Origin: Bacteroidia bacterium
GTDB lineage: Bacteria; Bacteroidota; Bacteroidia; J057
Reading direction: 5' to 3'
Length of the DNA stretch: 64,000 bases
Assembly: GCA_022760475.1 (NCBI GenBank)
Contig: JALEFZ010000040.1
Span: 1-64,000 of the forward strand
The position numbers and the translations under genes were made by a program. Below, in pieces: positions 34,883 to 44,160 of this stretch; position 1 is the first letter of the stretch; each line of letters opens with the position of its first letter. Below the pieces are notes generated by a model. That model saw only the letters and a program-made list of their open reading frames with translations. It was not told the DNA's origin and did not search any database.

Positions 34883-37800
34883 ATGAATTCATCTGCAAAA
34901 GCTAAGGCTTCACAAAGCCCGAATATCCCCCTTGTCAACCTATTTGCATACATCAGGGACCTTTTTCATACGGCTCAACCTGAATTGAATTTTGAAGAGA
35001 CGGATCTAAGCAAGCAAAAGGTAAAGCATTTTGTTTCCCTCCAGGACATCCTGGAATTGAGGAATCAAGCCCTGCCCAACCTACAATGGCAAACAGACTC
35101 ACCTGATAAAGCCATTCTTCAGTTAAAGCGATCTCATGTTCAGGACCTTCCTCCCTTACCGGAAGCCCTAAACGGTTGGGTAGATATCTCAAAAGCAGGA
35201 AAGCCAAAGGCCACAGCCCAAAAAGAAGTTCGATTCGAAGAATCCCCCAAACGTCAAAAGGCCTTCAAAGAATTCTTCAAGCAGGTAAATGGAAAAAAAC
35301 TGGATGAGGTCAGTGGATTGATTATTCCTGATGTACTGGAAAACTGGATCTCCATTTCGCAGGAAGGAGAAAAACTGATCGTCAGTAAGTTTGATAATGC
35401 CATCGAGGCATTTGAGGCAGACCCTCTTCGGAAGGATTTGCTAAAGGCTTACAAAAACAACCTGAAAAAAGAGGACCATTCCAAGGAGTGGATTCAACAA
35501 GGAAATGGAATTTATGATACCATCCATGATTGGTATTACCGCTTGAAGGCGCAGCCAGAACTTCAACTCTTCCTGTCATTTGGCTTATTCCAAGCTGGCA
35601 AAGGCACCAAAAGCTACAACAATTACCTTTTTCACATTCCCCTGAAGCTAGAACTACATCGCCAGGAGCTCAGGCTATTCGCTGATACCTTGGCAAGAAC
35701 AGTAAGCTGCGAACAGCATTTCACCGAATTGATCCCCTCCTGGTTCTCTGACGAGCCTGTGCATATACACGAACAGCGCCAGAGAGAAGTGATCCGAGCC
35801 GTCGATCAGTTTAATGAACAAAGGAGGGATTTTAACCTGGATGAGGATGAGTTGAAAATGCAGTATTATTTCCCAGCACTGGATCTACTGGGCATTTTCC
35901 CCTCCCTTGAGGATCAATTTTTTGTAGATGGCAAGCTGAATTATGCCTTCCCTGAAAAAGCCCGGGATCAACATCGTTATGTCTTTAGCTTTTCTCCGGT
36001 GATTCAATTGCGTCATCCTGGAAACCACATCAATGTTTCTAAAGATGCCAACCTCATCATGGAAAAAATCCATGAACTGAATAAGGGAGACCAGCAAAAA
36101 GAAGTTCCAAGTTTTTTCAGGAAAATGTTTAGCCTGAAAAAAGAGGGAAATCCATTAAGGATAGTCCATAAATCCCAGAATTTTCTTTTACAGCAAGAGG
36201 TAAAGCTACAGGAACAAGCCAGGCAAAGGTATTATTTCCCTTTGGCTTACAACCAGGAGCAGTTGGCCATCGCACAAAGGCTCGAAGTTGTGGACGCAGC
36301 CACAGTGCAAGGCCCTCCCGGAACGGGGAAATCTCATACGATTGCTAACCTGGCGGCACACTATGCTGCCATGGGAAAATCAGTATTGATTGTCTCCAAG
36401 TATGCCAAAGCCCTTGAAGTCATCAAAGGAAAACTTCCAGCGGATATACAAGACCTTGCTGTCTCGTTTACGGACAATGAACAGCATAGAGAAGCCCTGA
36501 AACATTCTATTGATGGGGTTAAGTCCAGGTTACATGATTTTGTCCCCTCCTCGCAAATTGATGAATTGGAAAGCAGTTGGGATCAACTTGAATTGGAGTT
36601 CGAGGATATATTTTCAGAATTGACGCAAGCGATAGGGAGAAATGGGGTTGAGTTAAAATTGTTCAACAAAGAGCAAGGAATATGGCAAACTGCTCCCATG
36701 ATCCAATGGCTTGAGATGTACGCAGAAAGATGGAATCAAGAAAAGTTGGTCAGGGATAGAATTGCGTCGAATATAGATGTACAGGCCATTGCCCGAGAGT
36801 TAAGCCCTCTGCTAGAATCCATGGCAGATGTAGACATGCAACTAGCCATGCTACAACTTCCTGCCCCTGAAGATCTACCCAGGCCCGAGTTGATCAACAA
36901 ATGGGCGAAGGAAGCACATGAGTTGACACAAAGCATAGAGTTGGAGGCTTATGATGGCATTCCGGTAACGCTTTTTGATGAAGACAATCTTAGACTCTGG
37001 CAGGAACTTAAAGCCATGCTCCCACAACTTGATGAAGCCAAGAGCTTGTTTGCCCAACCAGACTTTCAACTGTCTCAGCTGAAAAATCTGCTTGTAAAAA
37101 CCAGGGAAGCCAGGAAAAAGGCTGAAATGGGACAGGAAAGGTATCTTCACCTTCAGCATTCTATTCCACCTTCTCTTGAAAAAAACCCTGGCAGGCTATG
37201 GTCAGACCTGAATTCATTGATCAACAAATTCAATAAGCAGGGAAAACTGTCTCTTCTCAAAAGAAACACCCTCCCATCTGCAGAAAAGGCATTATTTGAC
37301 ATTCAACTAAATGGGAAAGGCTTGGCTACACTATCCAATTTCGAGGAGTTTAAGCAATACCTCGATTGGAAAATTAGCGTAGCTCAGTTGGAAGATTTAT
37401 TGGGCAGGTATTTTTCCTCTTTTCAAATGCCCATTGAAACTAAAAACTCATTGCCTTTCTGGGGTAAACTGGAACAAGCGGTTGAGGCATTGGGCTTATT
37501 GGAGAAATGGAACCATAGGCTGGAAGGCATGGATTTGCCGAGTTTCATCTTCTTCAAAGAAGACGCTGCCCAGAAAATTGCTTATTACGATGGCTTGAGC
37601 CAAGTAAAAGCCTATCAGGAAATCCTTGATAAACTCAAAGAAATAGGAAGGTATATTCCTCAGAATGGAAATGAGTTATTGCAAAAGCTCAAAAGTCATT
37701 GTGAAAAGGCCAACGCTCCTGCATATAAGGATACATATGAAGAGTTCCAGCATTTATCATCGGAGGTATATAAGTCCAAAGAACTGCATGACAAACTTAA

Positions 37801-39505
37801 ATCATTTGCTGAGGTTCTACCCGATACGCTTTCCAAGATTTATGAAACAGGTTTGGCAGAAGTATTAGCAGAGGAAGAACTGCTTGAGGAATTGTTGATT
37901 GCTCAGTTAAAATTCCAACTGGAGTCCCATTTGGGCGAGGTAGAAAAGGTCGACAAACTGCTTTCCAGGCTGAGGGAAATCAACCTGAAGAAATCGGAAC
38001 TCAATGCAGAGCTGGTCAGCCTGAAAGCATGGCGTTTCCGCCAGGAAAACATCACCGATGAGCAACGTTCTGCCCTTTCGGCCTGGCGAAATGACCTGAT
38101 AAACCTGGGTAAAGGCTATGGCAAGAATGCCAGCCAACACCTTCAATCAGCGGTTAAAAATCTGCAACTGGCAAGGGAGTTGGTACCAATCTGGATCATG
38201 TCGCTGGAAGCTGCCATTCGCTTCTTCCCCGATCCACAACCGGGCCAGTTTGACCTACTGATCATTGATGAGGCCAGTCAGGTGGACATCAGTGCCTTGA
38301 ACCTCATTTTCAGGTCTAAAAAGACCCTTATCGTAGGAGACGAAAACCAGACTTCAGTATTTACAAATTCTGCCTTGTTTCCGATTGAGCGCACAAACAG
38401 GGTGCTTGATCGCTACCTTGGCGAACACCCATTCAAACAACAATTCAACATCAACAATAGAACAGCATCTATTTACTCCTTAAGCGGTGTGATATATCCC
38501 AATATCATTACCCTTAAGGAGCACTTTAGGTGTAAACCGGAGTTGATCAGTTATTCAAACAAGTTTGTTTACAACGGCCATATCATCCCATTGAGGACAG
38601 CCACCCACCAATGGTATGGCCCAGCGGCTGAAGTGAAGTACATTGAAGATGAGTCCCGCAATAAGAAAAAGCCCAACATCGTCAAGGAAGTGGTGAGCCT
38701 GATCGAGGATACCATCAACTCCTACAAAGAGGGTCAGGTACCCAAGCTACCGACCATTGGTATTTTGTGTCTGGACTCTTCCAACGAAGCCCATCGAGAA
38801 GCCTTACAACGTGCTTTGTTCAGGTCTCCCATTGTAAAATCCTACCAGGACGAATTGAGATTGCTTATAGGAACATCCAGAGAGTTTCAAGGAGATGAGA
38901 GAGATGTTATGATCCTGACCACGACCGCTTCTCACTCCATGACCAAGGCAGGAGTCATGCGACCTCCACGGGCAGTTAACGGAGAAGAAATGATGCGCAT
39001 TTACAATGTGGCCATTAGCCGTGCCAAGGAAAAACTCGTCTTGCTACACGGTATCCATCCTGAAGCTGTACCAATCATGAAGCCCGAGTGTTACCGTGGC
39101 CGGTTGATCAAGCACCTCCAAGAAGTTTCTCAAGCCTATCATGAGGATCAACTCCCTGCTTTCAGGAAGGTCAAGCAATCAGTTTTTTTGACTGAAATTG
39201 AATCATGGGTGCAGACAAACAGTACAGGCTGGACCATCAGTACCAATCACAAAATAGGTCCATACAAAATGGATCTAGCTCTCATATCTTCCAAAGGTAA
39301 GGTAGCGATATGGTGCGATGAGGGACATGCCGCCCTTCCTGTGAGGGATCAGCTAAGACAACAACTCGTGCTTGAACGAGCAGGATGGAAAGGCATGAGG
39401 ATACAGGCATTGGAGTGGTTTGGGAAAAGATCTCAGGTAATTACAAAACTCGAAGCACTGTTGGAGATTGATCCGACCAAAGGCGAAATGGCTGACCATT
39501 CATGA
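34883..39505 (+). CDS. Large SF1 helicase with C-terminal endonuclease-like domain
   Basis: 1540 aa from ATG 34883 (a GTG eight codons upstream is also in frame). The N-terminal 460 residues match no family I know. Walker A is GPPGTGKSHT (about 476-485). A helical insert of about 640 residues separates it from Walker B LLIIDEASQVD (about 1125), which is followed by VGDENQTS, LKEHFRCKPELI and YNVAISRAKEKLVL, the motifs of UPF1/Dna2-like SF1B helicases. The last 100 residues (IGPYKMDLAL, KVAIWCDEGHA, RDQLRQQLVLERAGW) resemble the Vsr/MTES_1575-type nuclease found on defence-linked helicases, but Trp replaces the usual Glu in the IECDG core. It may act in DNA repair or anti-phage restriction, perhaps with the next gene. 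Confidence 0.85.
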   Translation: MNSSAKAKASQSPNIPLVNLFAYIRDLFHTAQPELNFEETDLSKQKVKHFVSLQDILELRNQALPNLQWQTDSPDKAILQLKRSHVQDLPPLPEALNGWVDISKAGKPKATAQKEVRFEESPKRQKAFKEFFKQVNGKKLDEVSGLIIPDVLENWISISQEGEKLIVSKFDNAIEAFEADPLRKDLLKAYKNNLKKEDHSKEWIQQGNGIYDTIHDWYYRLKAQPELQLFLSFGLFQAGKGTKSYNNYLFHIPLKLELHRQELRLFADTLARTVSCEQHFTELIPSWFSDEPVHIHEQRQREVIRAVDQFNEQRRDFNLDEDELKMQYYFPALDLLGIFPSLEDQFFVDGKLNYAFPEKARDQHRYVFSFSPVIQLRHPGNHINVSKDANLIMEKIHELNKGDQQKEVPSFFRKMFSLKKEGNPLRIVHKSQNFLLQQEVKLQEQARQRYYFPLAYNQEQLAIAQRLEVVDAATVQGPPGTGKSHTIANLAAHYAAMGKSVLIVSKYAKALEVIKGKLPADIQDLAVSFTDNEQHREALKHSIDGVKSRLHDFVPSSQIDELESSWDQLELEFEDIFSELTQAIGRNGVELKLFNKEQGIWQTAPMIQWLEMYAERWNQEKLVRDRIASNIDVQAIARELSPLLESMADVDMQLAMLQLPAPEDLPRPELINKWAKEAHELTQSIELEAYDGIPVTLFDEDNLRLWQELKAMLPQLDEAKSLFAQPDFQLSQLKNLLVKTREARKKAEMGQERYLHLQHSIPPSLEKNPGRLWSDLNSLINKFNKQGKLSLLKRNTLPSAEKALFDIQLNGKGLATLSNFEEFKQYLDWKISVAQLEDLLGRYFSSFQMPIETKNSLPFWGKLEQAVEALGLLEKWNHRLEGMDLPSFIFFKEDAAQKIAYYDGLSQVKAYQEILDKLKEIGRYIPQNGNELLQKLKSHCEKANAPAYKDTYEEFQHLSSEVYKSKELHDKLKSFAEVLPDTLSKIYETGLAEVLAEEELLEELLIAQLKFQLESHLGEVEKVDKLLSRLREINLKKSELNAELVSLKAWRFRQENITDEQRSALSAWRNDLINLGKGYGKNASQHLQSAVKNLQLARELVPIWIMSLEAAIRFFPDPQPGQFDLLIIDEASQVDISALNLIFRSKKTLIVGDENQTSVFTNSALFPIERTNRVLDRYLGEHPFKQQFNINNRTASIYSLSGVIYPNIITLKEHFRCKPELISYSNKFVYNGHIIPLRTATHQWYGPAAEVKYIEDESRNKKKPNIVKEVVSLIEDTINSYKEGQVPKLPTIGILCLDSSNEAHREALQRALFRSPIVKSYQDELRLLIGTSREFQGDERDVMILTTTASHSMTKAGVMRPPRAVNGEEMMRIYNVAISRAKEKLVLLHGIHPEAVPIMKPECYRGRLIKHLQEVSQAYHEDQLPAFRKVKQSVFLTEIESWVQTNSTGWTISTNHKIGPYKMDLALISSKGKVAIWCDEGHAALPVRDQLRQQLVLERAGWKGMRIQALEWFGKRSQVITKLEALLEIDPTKGEMADHS

Positions 39506-39610
39506 CAGATAAATTTCAATTCAGAAAAATCTGATTGAGCCTTTCTGAACTACTTGGCTTATTGGATGAAGATTTGAAAAAATCAGCCATTCAGTAGCCA
39601 TTTTTCCAGT

Positions 39611-40807
39611 ATGCCCATAGGGATTGTAGAATTTTTTAACCGTAGCAGAGGCTTTGGCCGAATCCGAACAGACCATATTCCAGGGGGGATATTTGTTCAC
39701 TATTCGGATGTCCGAGGAGATGCCAAGATCCTGCTGGAAAACGAGTTGGTAGAGTTTGGCCTGAAAGAAACCTCCAAGGGTCCCAAAGCCTTGGGGGTAA
39801 ATCGATTTGGAGAACGCCTTTGCGGAGTCATTGTCCACTACGAAAAGGGCTTTGGTTATATTAAGGAAAAGGAAAAAGGAAAATTATTTTTCCTCCACCA
39901 CAATGATGTTATGGGTAGGGGTTTCAAGCGAATTCAGAAAGGTTTTCAGGTTGAGTTTAGTCCATTTAGCAGTGATCTGGGAGATCAGGCCAAAGAAATT
40001 GTCATCACTGACACCCGCCCTTCTATAGAGCGATTTGCCAAATTGACCCAATGGCAGCAGCAAGTTAGCCGCCTGTCTCAAATGGCACAGTTTGAGTATT
40101 GGTCGTGGCCAGGAGAAAGCACGTCAGGCAGAGAATGCCCCATTCTTGAAAACTACCTATACCATACCTTCGCTCGCTTGGAGGAGGAGAACAAAATCTT
40201 GTTTACCCAGGATGAGAACAGAAAGCGTCTGGCTGTACTACATACAGGTCTGGTTTCGGATAAGGACGAAGAAATTTTTGCATTTTTTAAGGGTATAAAG
40301 GTCATTTCGAGGAATCAAGGTTACCTTAAAAAGCCAAAATGGGAACTTCTTGGTTTTGAAAAGGAAAGCCACAGGTTAATGAGTTATTATCCTCGAAAAC
40401 CACAAATTGCTTCTTATTCTTCCAATCCATCTGAGTTCATTTATGATCCAGCCAAGCGTTTGGTGGTCGATTATGACCATATTTTGGAGGATCACCTGGA
40501 AAGGTTTCCCAATGAACTTTTGGAGCTTCCCAAGGCAGAGATGGCCATCAGGCTAAGGCAGGCAGTTGGAAAAGCCGTCTTCAATGTCCGCAGGAATTAC
40601 CGCATGGCCATTCCTCAATACTATGATGGGAGGATTCAATTGTTGCTCCCCCTACAACTGACTTCATCTAGACAGGTAAATTTGGCCTTGGTTGTAGCCC
40701 AGGAGCACGAAATTTACAGGGCCAACACTGTCATTCCCCTTTCATGGGCATATCAAAATGCCCGTCTTTTGGCTCCATTAAATCAAAACTGGCTACTGCC
40801 TTCCTGA
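39611..40807 (+). CDS. Double cold-shock-domain protein with DUF3825-like C-terminus
   Basis: 398 aa. Two CSD-like OB folds at the N-terminus (IVEFFNRSRGFGRIRTDHIPGGIFVHYSDV, split by residues about 1-65; then VIVHYEKGFGYIKEKEKGKLFFLHHNDV at about 73-100) should bind single-stranded nucleic acid. The region after about residue 175 (ENYLYHTFARLEEENKI, then RLAVLHTGLVSDKDEEIFAFF) resembles DUF3825, a domain often attached to cold-shock or conflict-related proteins and of unknown activity. The gene is 105 bp downstream of the large helicase on the same strand and ends at a shared terminator, so joint expression is plausible. DUF3825 identity is from memory of the pattern. Confidence 0.7.
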   Translation: MPIGIVEFFNRSRGFGRIRTDHIPGGIFVHYSDVRGDAKILLENELVEFGLKETSKGPKALGVNRFGERLCGVIVHYEKGFGYIKEKEKGKLFFLHHNDVMGRGFKRIQKGFQVEFSPFSSDLGDQAKEIVITDTRPSIERFAKLTQWQQQVSRLSQMAQFEYWSWPGESTSGRECPILENYLYHTFARLEEENKILFTQDENRKRLAVLHTGLVSDKDEEIFAFFKGIKVISRNQGYLKKPKWELLGFEKESHRLMSYYPRKPQIASYSSNPSEFIYDPAKRLVVDYDHILEDHLERFPNELLELPKAEMAIRLRQAVGKAVFNVRRNYRMAIPQYYDGRIQLLLPLQLTSSRQVNLALVVAQEHEIYRANTVIPLSWAYQNARLLAPLNQNWLLPS

Positions 40808-40829
40808 CTTCACAATTGTCCATAAAAAA

Positions 40830-40850
40830 ACACCCTCCATTGGAAGGTGT
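40830..40850. terminator. Bidirectional intrinsic terminator
   Basis: acacc-c-tcca / tgga-a-ggtgt with one C-A mismatch and a 1-nt loop. An A7 tract on the left (T tract for the minus strand) and aatttatttt on the right serve the convergent CSD gene and the small basic protein gene. Confidence 0.7.
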
Positions 40851-40876
40851 AATTTATTTTAGACGGGGCTAGTTGC

Positions 40877-41062
40877 TTAGGCAGTAACTTTGGATGCCTC
40901 GATAGCTTTTACCTTGGATTCGATTTTACGAAGTACCTCAAGGTTAGCCTGCTCTACAGAAGTCTTAACGCCGAAGGTTTTAGGAGCAACCTTCAAATTG
41001 AAACGACGCTTTTCAGCTCTGGAACGAAGTCTATATTTCTTAGTTGAAAACTTTTTTGCCAT
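40877..41062 (-). CDS. Small basic protein, unknown
   Basis: 61 aa, strongly basic at the N-terminus (MAKKFSTKKYRLRSRAEKRR) and helical at the C-terminus. Size and charge resemble ribosome-associated or nucleic-acid-binding proteins, but it is not a ribosomal protein I can name. A good promoter match lies 30 bp upstream and a terminator 27 bp downstream, so it is a real monocistronic gene despite its size. Confidence 0.75.
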   Translation of the reverse strand: MAKKFSTKKYRLRSRAEKRRFNLKVAPKTFGVKTSVEQANLEVLRKIESKVKAIEASKVTA

Positions 41063-41091
41063 AACTCTAGTGTTTCCTTAAAATGGGAAGG

Positions 41092-41123
41092 CAAAGATAA
41101 GAAAAAAAATTAATCATTGTAAA
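41092..41123 (-). promoter_or_regulatory. Bacteroidota-type promoter of small basic protein gene
   Basis: On the minus strand, TATCTTTG (41099-41092) matches TAnnTTTG exactly. A TTTA (41123-41120) lies 20 bp upstream in place of TTTG. Transcription would start near 41086, leaving a leader of about 24 nt. The -33 box overlaps the 3' end of the TonB receptor gene. Confidence 0.5.
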
Positions 41124-43503
41124 TATCTTCTGCATCCAGGTCATCTAAATACAGTTTTATTTCAAAAAACAGGCTTCTGGGCATTCCAGGATAAAAATAT
41201 CGAGGTGCATTCCCTCCAAAGCTGCCTGCATTGACCAGAATCATAGAGGCGTAGTTGGTGTTGAGGATGTTGTTCATTCCAAAAGAAATGACATAGGTGC
41301 GATTCACATAATGGTTGTTAAGAAAATTCCCTCTGAATGATACTTTCCCATTCCATACCCCAAAAGCTTCCGAAACATCCAAATTGTCATCTCTCAAAGG
41401 CATCCCACTTGTCAATTGGTTGTTGAGGTTAAATATTAAATCCGGATAGCCTCCATTGATTTTATTGTAGTTAATTCCCATCGTCCCATGATGGCGAGGA
41501 ATTCCTGGGAGGAAATTTCCATCAAATACTTCATTGGTCTCTTCGTCTCTGAAATCCACAAACCGGTGATCCATGAACGTGTAGTTTCCCCACAGCTTTA
41601 GCGTATGAGACCCAACTTGGAAAAAGGTAAGTGCCCCTTCGAATTCCAATCCCAGGTGCCTGGTTCGGCCTGCATTTACTCCCACAAACTGATCATTACC
41701 TACCCTCCTCGGAACGAGTAGGTTGTTGGCCTCAAGCCAATAGGCTGTAAGCCCATACTCCCAAATCTGAGTATGTTTTCTGAATTTGGCCCCACTGATG
41801 CCGATTTCATAATTCCACCCAGTTTCAGGCTGAATGTCTGGGTTGACCTGCCCATCAGGAGTTAGTGTCTCGCTCAATAGAGGTGGCGAAAAACCATGAC
41901 TTACTTGAAGATTAAGATCAAACCATTTTCCTAAATCAACCCACAAAGCAAATCGCGGAGAAAGAATTCCGTCAAACTCATAATTACCTGATAAGTCGAT
42001 ACTATCACCCAGAAATAAATCCTGATAATCGTACCAGGTCTTATTGTAGTTACTTCCAAGGCTTAGGCTGACTCTTTCTCCAATTCTTAGCCTGGCCTGG
42101 GCAAAGGCATTGATATACCTTTTTGATTCCTGGTTGTCACTGATCAGTTCTCCGATCTCCCCCACTCCACCAATATTCTCCTTGGTAGTCCAATCATAGA
42201 ATTCTTGGAAAAATTCTTCTCCGAAGTAGAGCTGGACAGGGAATTTTCCAAGCAAGGTATTTCCCTCCACGACTGTTCTGTTACCAAAACTAATGGCTTG
42301 TTCTTCGAGAAAGTTAAATGGCCTCAATTCGTCATTTGACCTAAAATTAAGTGGGACACTGCTTCTCAACTTCCATAATTTCCCCAAATTCTGGGTAAAA
42401 TTTATGCCCATAATTCCTTTGCTATAGTCTTCGTTTCCCTGGGTTCTTTCCCATGTAAAGGCCGCTGATGAAGGATTTTCCAGAAAGGTGGCACTATCGA
42501 TGGAGGAAGGGATGAAGCCTTTAACATCTATGAAGGTTCCGAAGAAGGCCAATTCAGAGGATCTTGAAGGCTTCCACTTTGCATGTAAACTTGCCTGATA
42601 GCGGGTATAATTGCTGTTATCTCTCCAACCATCGCTGGTCAAATAACTTCCGTGAACGCCGATTGCCTTATCAGGGGTGGCAAGAGAACCGGATAGGTTT
42701 GCCCTGAGGGTATTAAACGAAGCCAGTTGAAAGTCTCCTGTTACTTGCTTTCTCCACGCCAGTTCCTGTTCAGAGTTCATCAGTATGACTCCCCCCAGTC
42801 CTGCCCCAAACAGACTTGAGGATGGGCCTCTTATGATGGTGAGTTCGCTGAGTAGAGGAATGTCAATGTCCTCTATGGTAGTCTCTCCATCTCCCGTACT
42901 AAGGGGAATGTTCTCCAGATATGCCTTCACCCTGGTGGTAGAAAACAGGCTTCTGGCACCGATTCCTCTGATTGTCAGTCGAGATGTACCGAATGTCCCC
43001 TGGTGCATGTAAACTCCCGGAATACGATTCAGGATGGGAGCAATGAGGAGTCGTTGACCAACAGCAAAATCCAATGAGTCTATTTTAGTAATATTTGGAG
43101 GTTTGCTTGCCCCTTCCATTGAAGCTGGAATGACAACCTCGCCCAATTCAAAGGACTGCGGAATTAAGTATAGGGTAAATAATTGTTCTTTCTCAAATGT
43201 ATTGCTGGATTCAGGATCTGGTTTGATGGATTTGATTTCATACCCTGGAATTCTCACATTTTTGATATCACTGTATTTATTTAGTGAAATAAAGCTCTTA
43301 ACACTTCCTTTCCTTATTCCCATTCGCCTCCATAATACTTTTTTAACCCCCGACTCATTTACTGTGTCAGGAATTGCAATTGTCCCGGAGATATCTTCCC
43401 CACTTATGGTGTTTATTAAGTATAGCTCAACTTTAACCTGTCCTTTGACTCCAACCCAAGATCCCATATAGATCAAGCCAAGTAATATCAATAATCGTTT
43501 CAT
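41110..43503 (-). CDS. TonB-dependent outer-membrane receptor
   Basis: 797 aa. A signal peptide ends WVGVKGQ. A diverged N-terminal domain (about 22-130) replaces the usual carboxypeptidase-like domain. Then comes a plug (LNRIPGVYMHQGTFGTSRLTIRGIGAR, split across about 158-185, and ELTIIRGPSSSLFGAGLGGVI) and a 22-strand barrel with repeated aromatic strands, ending FFEIKLYLDDL. It would import a siderophore, vitamin or oligomer using TonB energy; the substrate cannot be read from the sequence. No SusD partner or transport genes lie alongside, which argues for iron or metal uptake rather than glycan use. Confidence 0.9.
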   Translation of the reverse strand: MKRLLILLGLIYMGSWVGVKGQVKVELYLINTISGEDISGTIAIPDTVNESGVKKVLWRRMGIRKGSVKSFISLNKYSDIKNVRIPGYEIKSIKPDPESSNTFEKEQLFTLYLIPQSFELGEVVIPASMEGASKPPNITKIDSLDFAVGQRLLIAPILNRIPGVYMHQGTFGTSRLTIRGIGARSLFSTTRVKAYLENIPLSTGDGETTIEDIDIPLLSELTIIRGPSSSLFGAGLGGVILMNSEQELAWRKQVTGDFQLASFNTLRANLSGSLATPDKAIGVHGSYLTSDGWRDNSNYTRYQASLHAKWKPSRSSELAFFGTFIDVKGFIPSSIDSATFLENPSSAAFTWERTQGNEDYSKGIMGINFTQNLGKLWKLRSSVPLNFRSNDELRPFNFLEEQAISFGNRTVVEGNTLLGKFPVQLYFGEEFFQEFYDWTTKENIGGVGEIGELISDNQESKRYINAFAQARLRIGERVSLSLGSNYNKTWYDYQDLFLGDSIDLSGNYEFDGILSPRFALWVDLGKWFDLNLQVSHGFSPPLLSETLTPDGQVNPDIQPETGWNYEIGISGAKFRKHTQIWEYGLTAYWLEANNLLVPRRVGNDQFVGVNAGRTRHLGLEFEGALTFFQVGSHTLKLWGNYTFMDHRFVDFRDEETNEVFDGNFLPGIPRHHGTMGINYNKINGGYPDLIFNLNNQLTSGMPLRDDNLDVSEAFGVWNGKVSFRGNFLNNHYVNRTYVISFGMNNILNTNYASMILVNAGSFGGNAPRYFYPGMPRSLFFEIKLYLDDLDAEDIYND

Positions 43504-43519
43504 GCCCCCAATTTTTTCG

Positions 43520-43527
43520 CAAATCTA
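43520..43527 (-). promoter_or_regulatory. Possible -7 element of TonB receptor gene
   Basis: TAGATTTG on the minus strand matches TAnnTTTG 17 bp before the ATG. No TTTG is found at the ideal upstream distance, so confidence is modest. Confidence 0.35.
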
Positions 43528-43693
43528 GTCTTATAGCCACATTCATAATAGCTTTTTAAAGAAAATGTTCTCAAAGGTAGGCTTTTGTCCCAAACCTAAC
43601 ATTCTTCAAAAAATGTAATATTTGGTATTTTTTTAATTCAGACAATCGAGCCATTCGGAGCTATATTTATGATTATATCAAGAAGCAACGGCA

Positions 43694-44146
43694 TTGAGCA
43701 GACTCAAGCAAAATCAACGGCTCGGGATAACTTCCTGGAAAAAAGTAGGTGCTCCGGTTCTCCTGGCAGCATTCCTGTTTTTCACCTATGAATCAGGGGT
43801 GGATGATATGGATGCAGCAAAGATCAGGCAGCGAGTGAAGGTGGTAAATGATTATTCCTCCCGGCTTTCTCATGGTCCCCTAAAGCTTGAAGGGGAAAGT
43901 CTTCGGGAAATTGAGCAACAGAATGTAGCCAACAGGATGATCAAGCACCCGAATGGAGAACAGCAGGCTTTGATTGAAATATCAAAAATTCAGGCAAGGA
44001 AATACCATCAATTATTGGATCTCGAAGAGAGAATGGCTCTTCACAGGGATGATGAATCATTCCCTAAGGCCTCTTATGAAAAGAAAATTCAACGATTGAA
44101 AGACGAAATTCAGGCATTTGACAAAAGCAAAGCAGCAAGCCATTGA
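43694..44146 (+). CDS. Short membrane-anchored helical protein, unknown
   Basis: 150 aa if it starts at TTG 43694, which is needed to include the single N-terminal membrane helix (VGAPVLLAAFLFFTYE). No ATG precedes it in frame. The rest is helical and charged (IREIEQQN-like and KIQRLKDEIQAFDK) and would face the periplasm. No family is recognised. The last four bases overlap a TTG in the frame of the next gene, so the two are probably translated together. Confidence 0.5.
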   Translation: MSRLKQNQRLGITSWKKVGAPVLLAAFLFFTYESGVDDMDAAKIRQRVKVVNDYSSRLSHGPLKLEGESLREIEQQNVANRMIKHPNGEQQALIEISKIQARKYHQLLDLEERMALHRDDESFPKASYEKKIQRLKDEIQAFDKSKAASH

Positions 44147-44160
44147 TCAAGCAAAATCCT

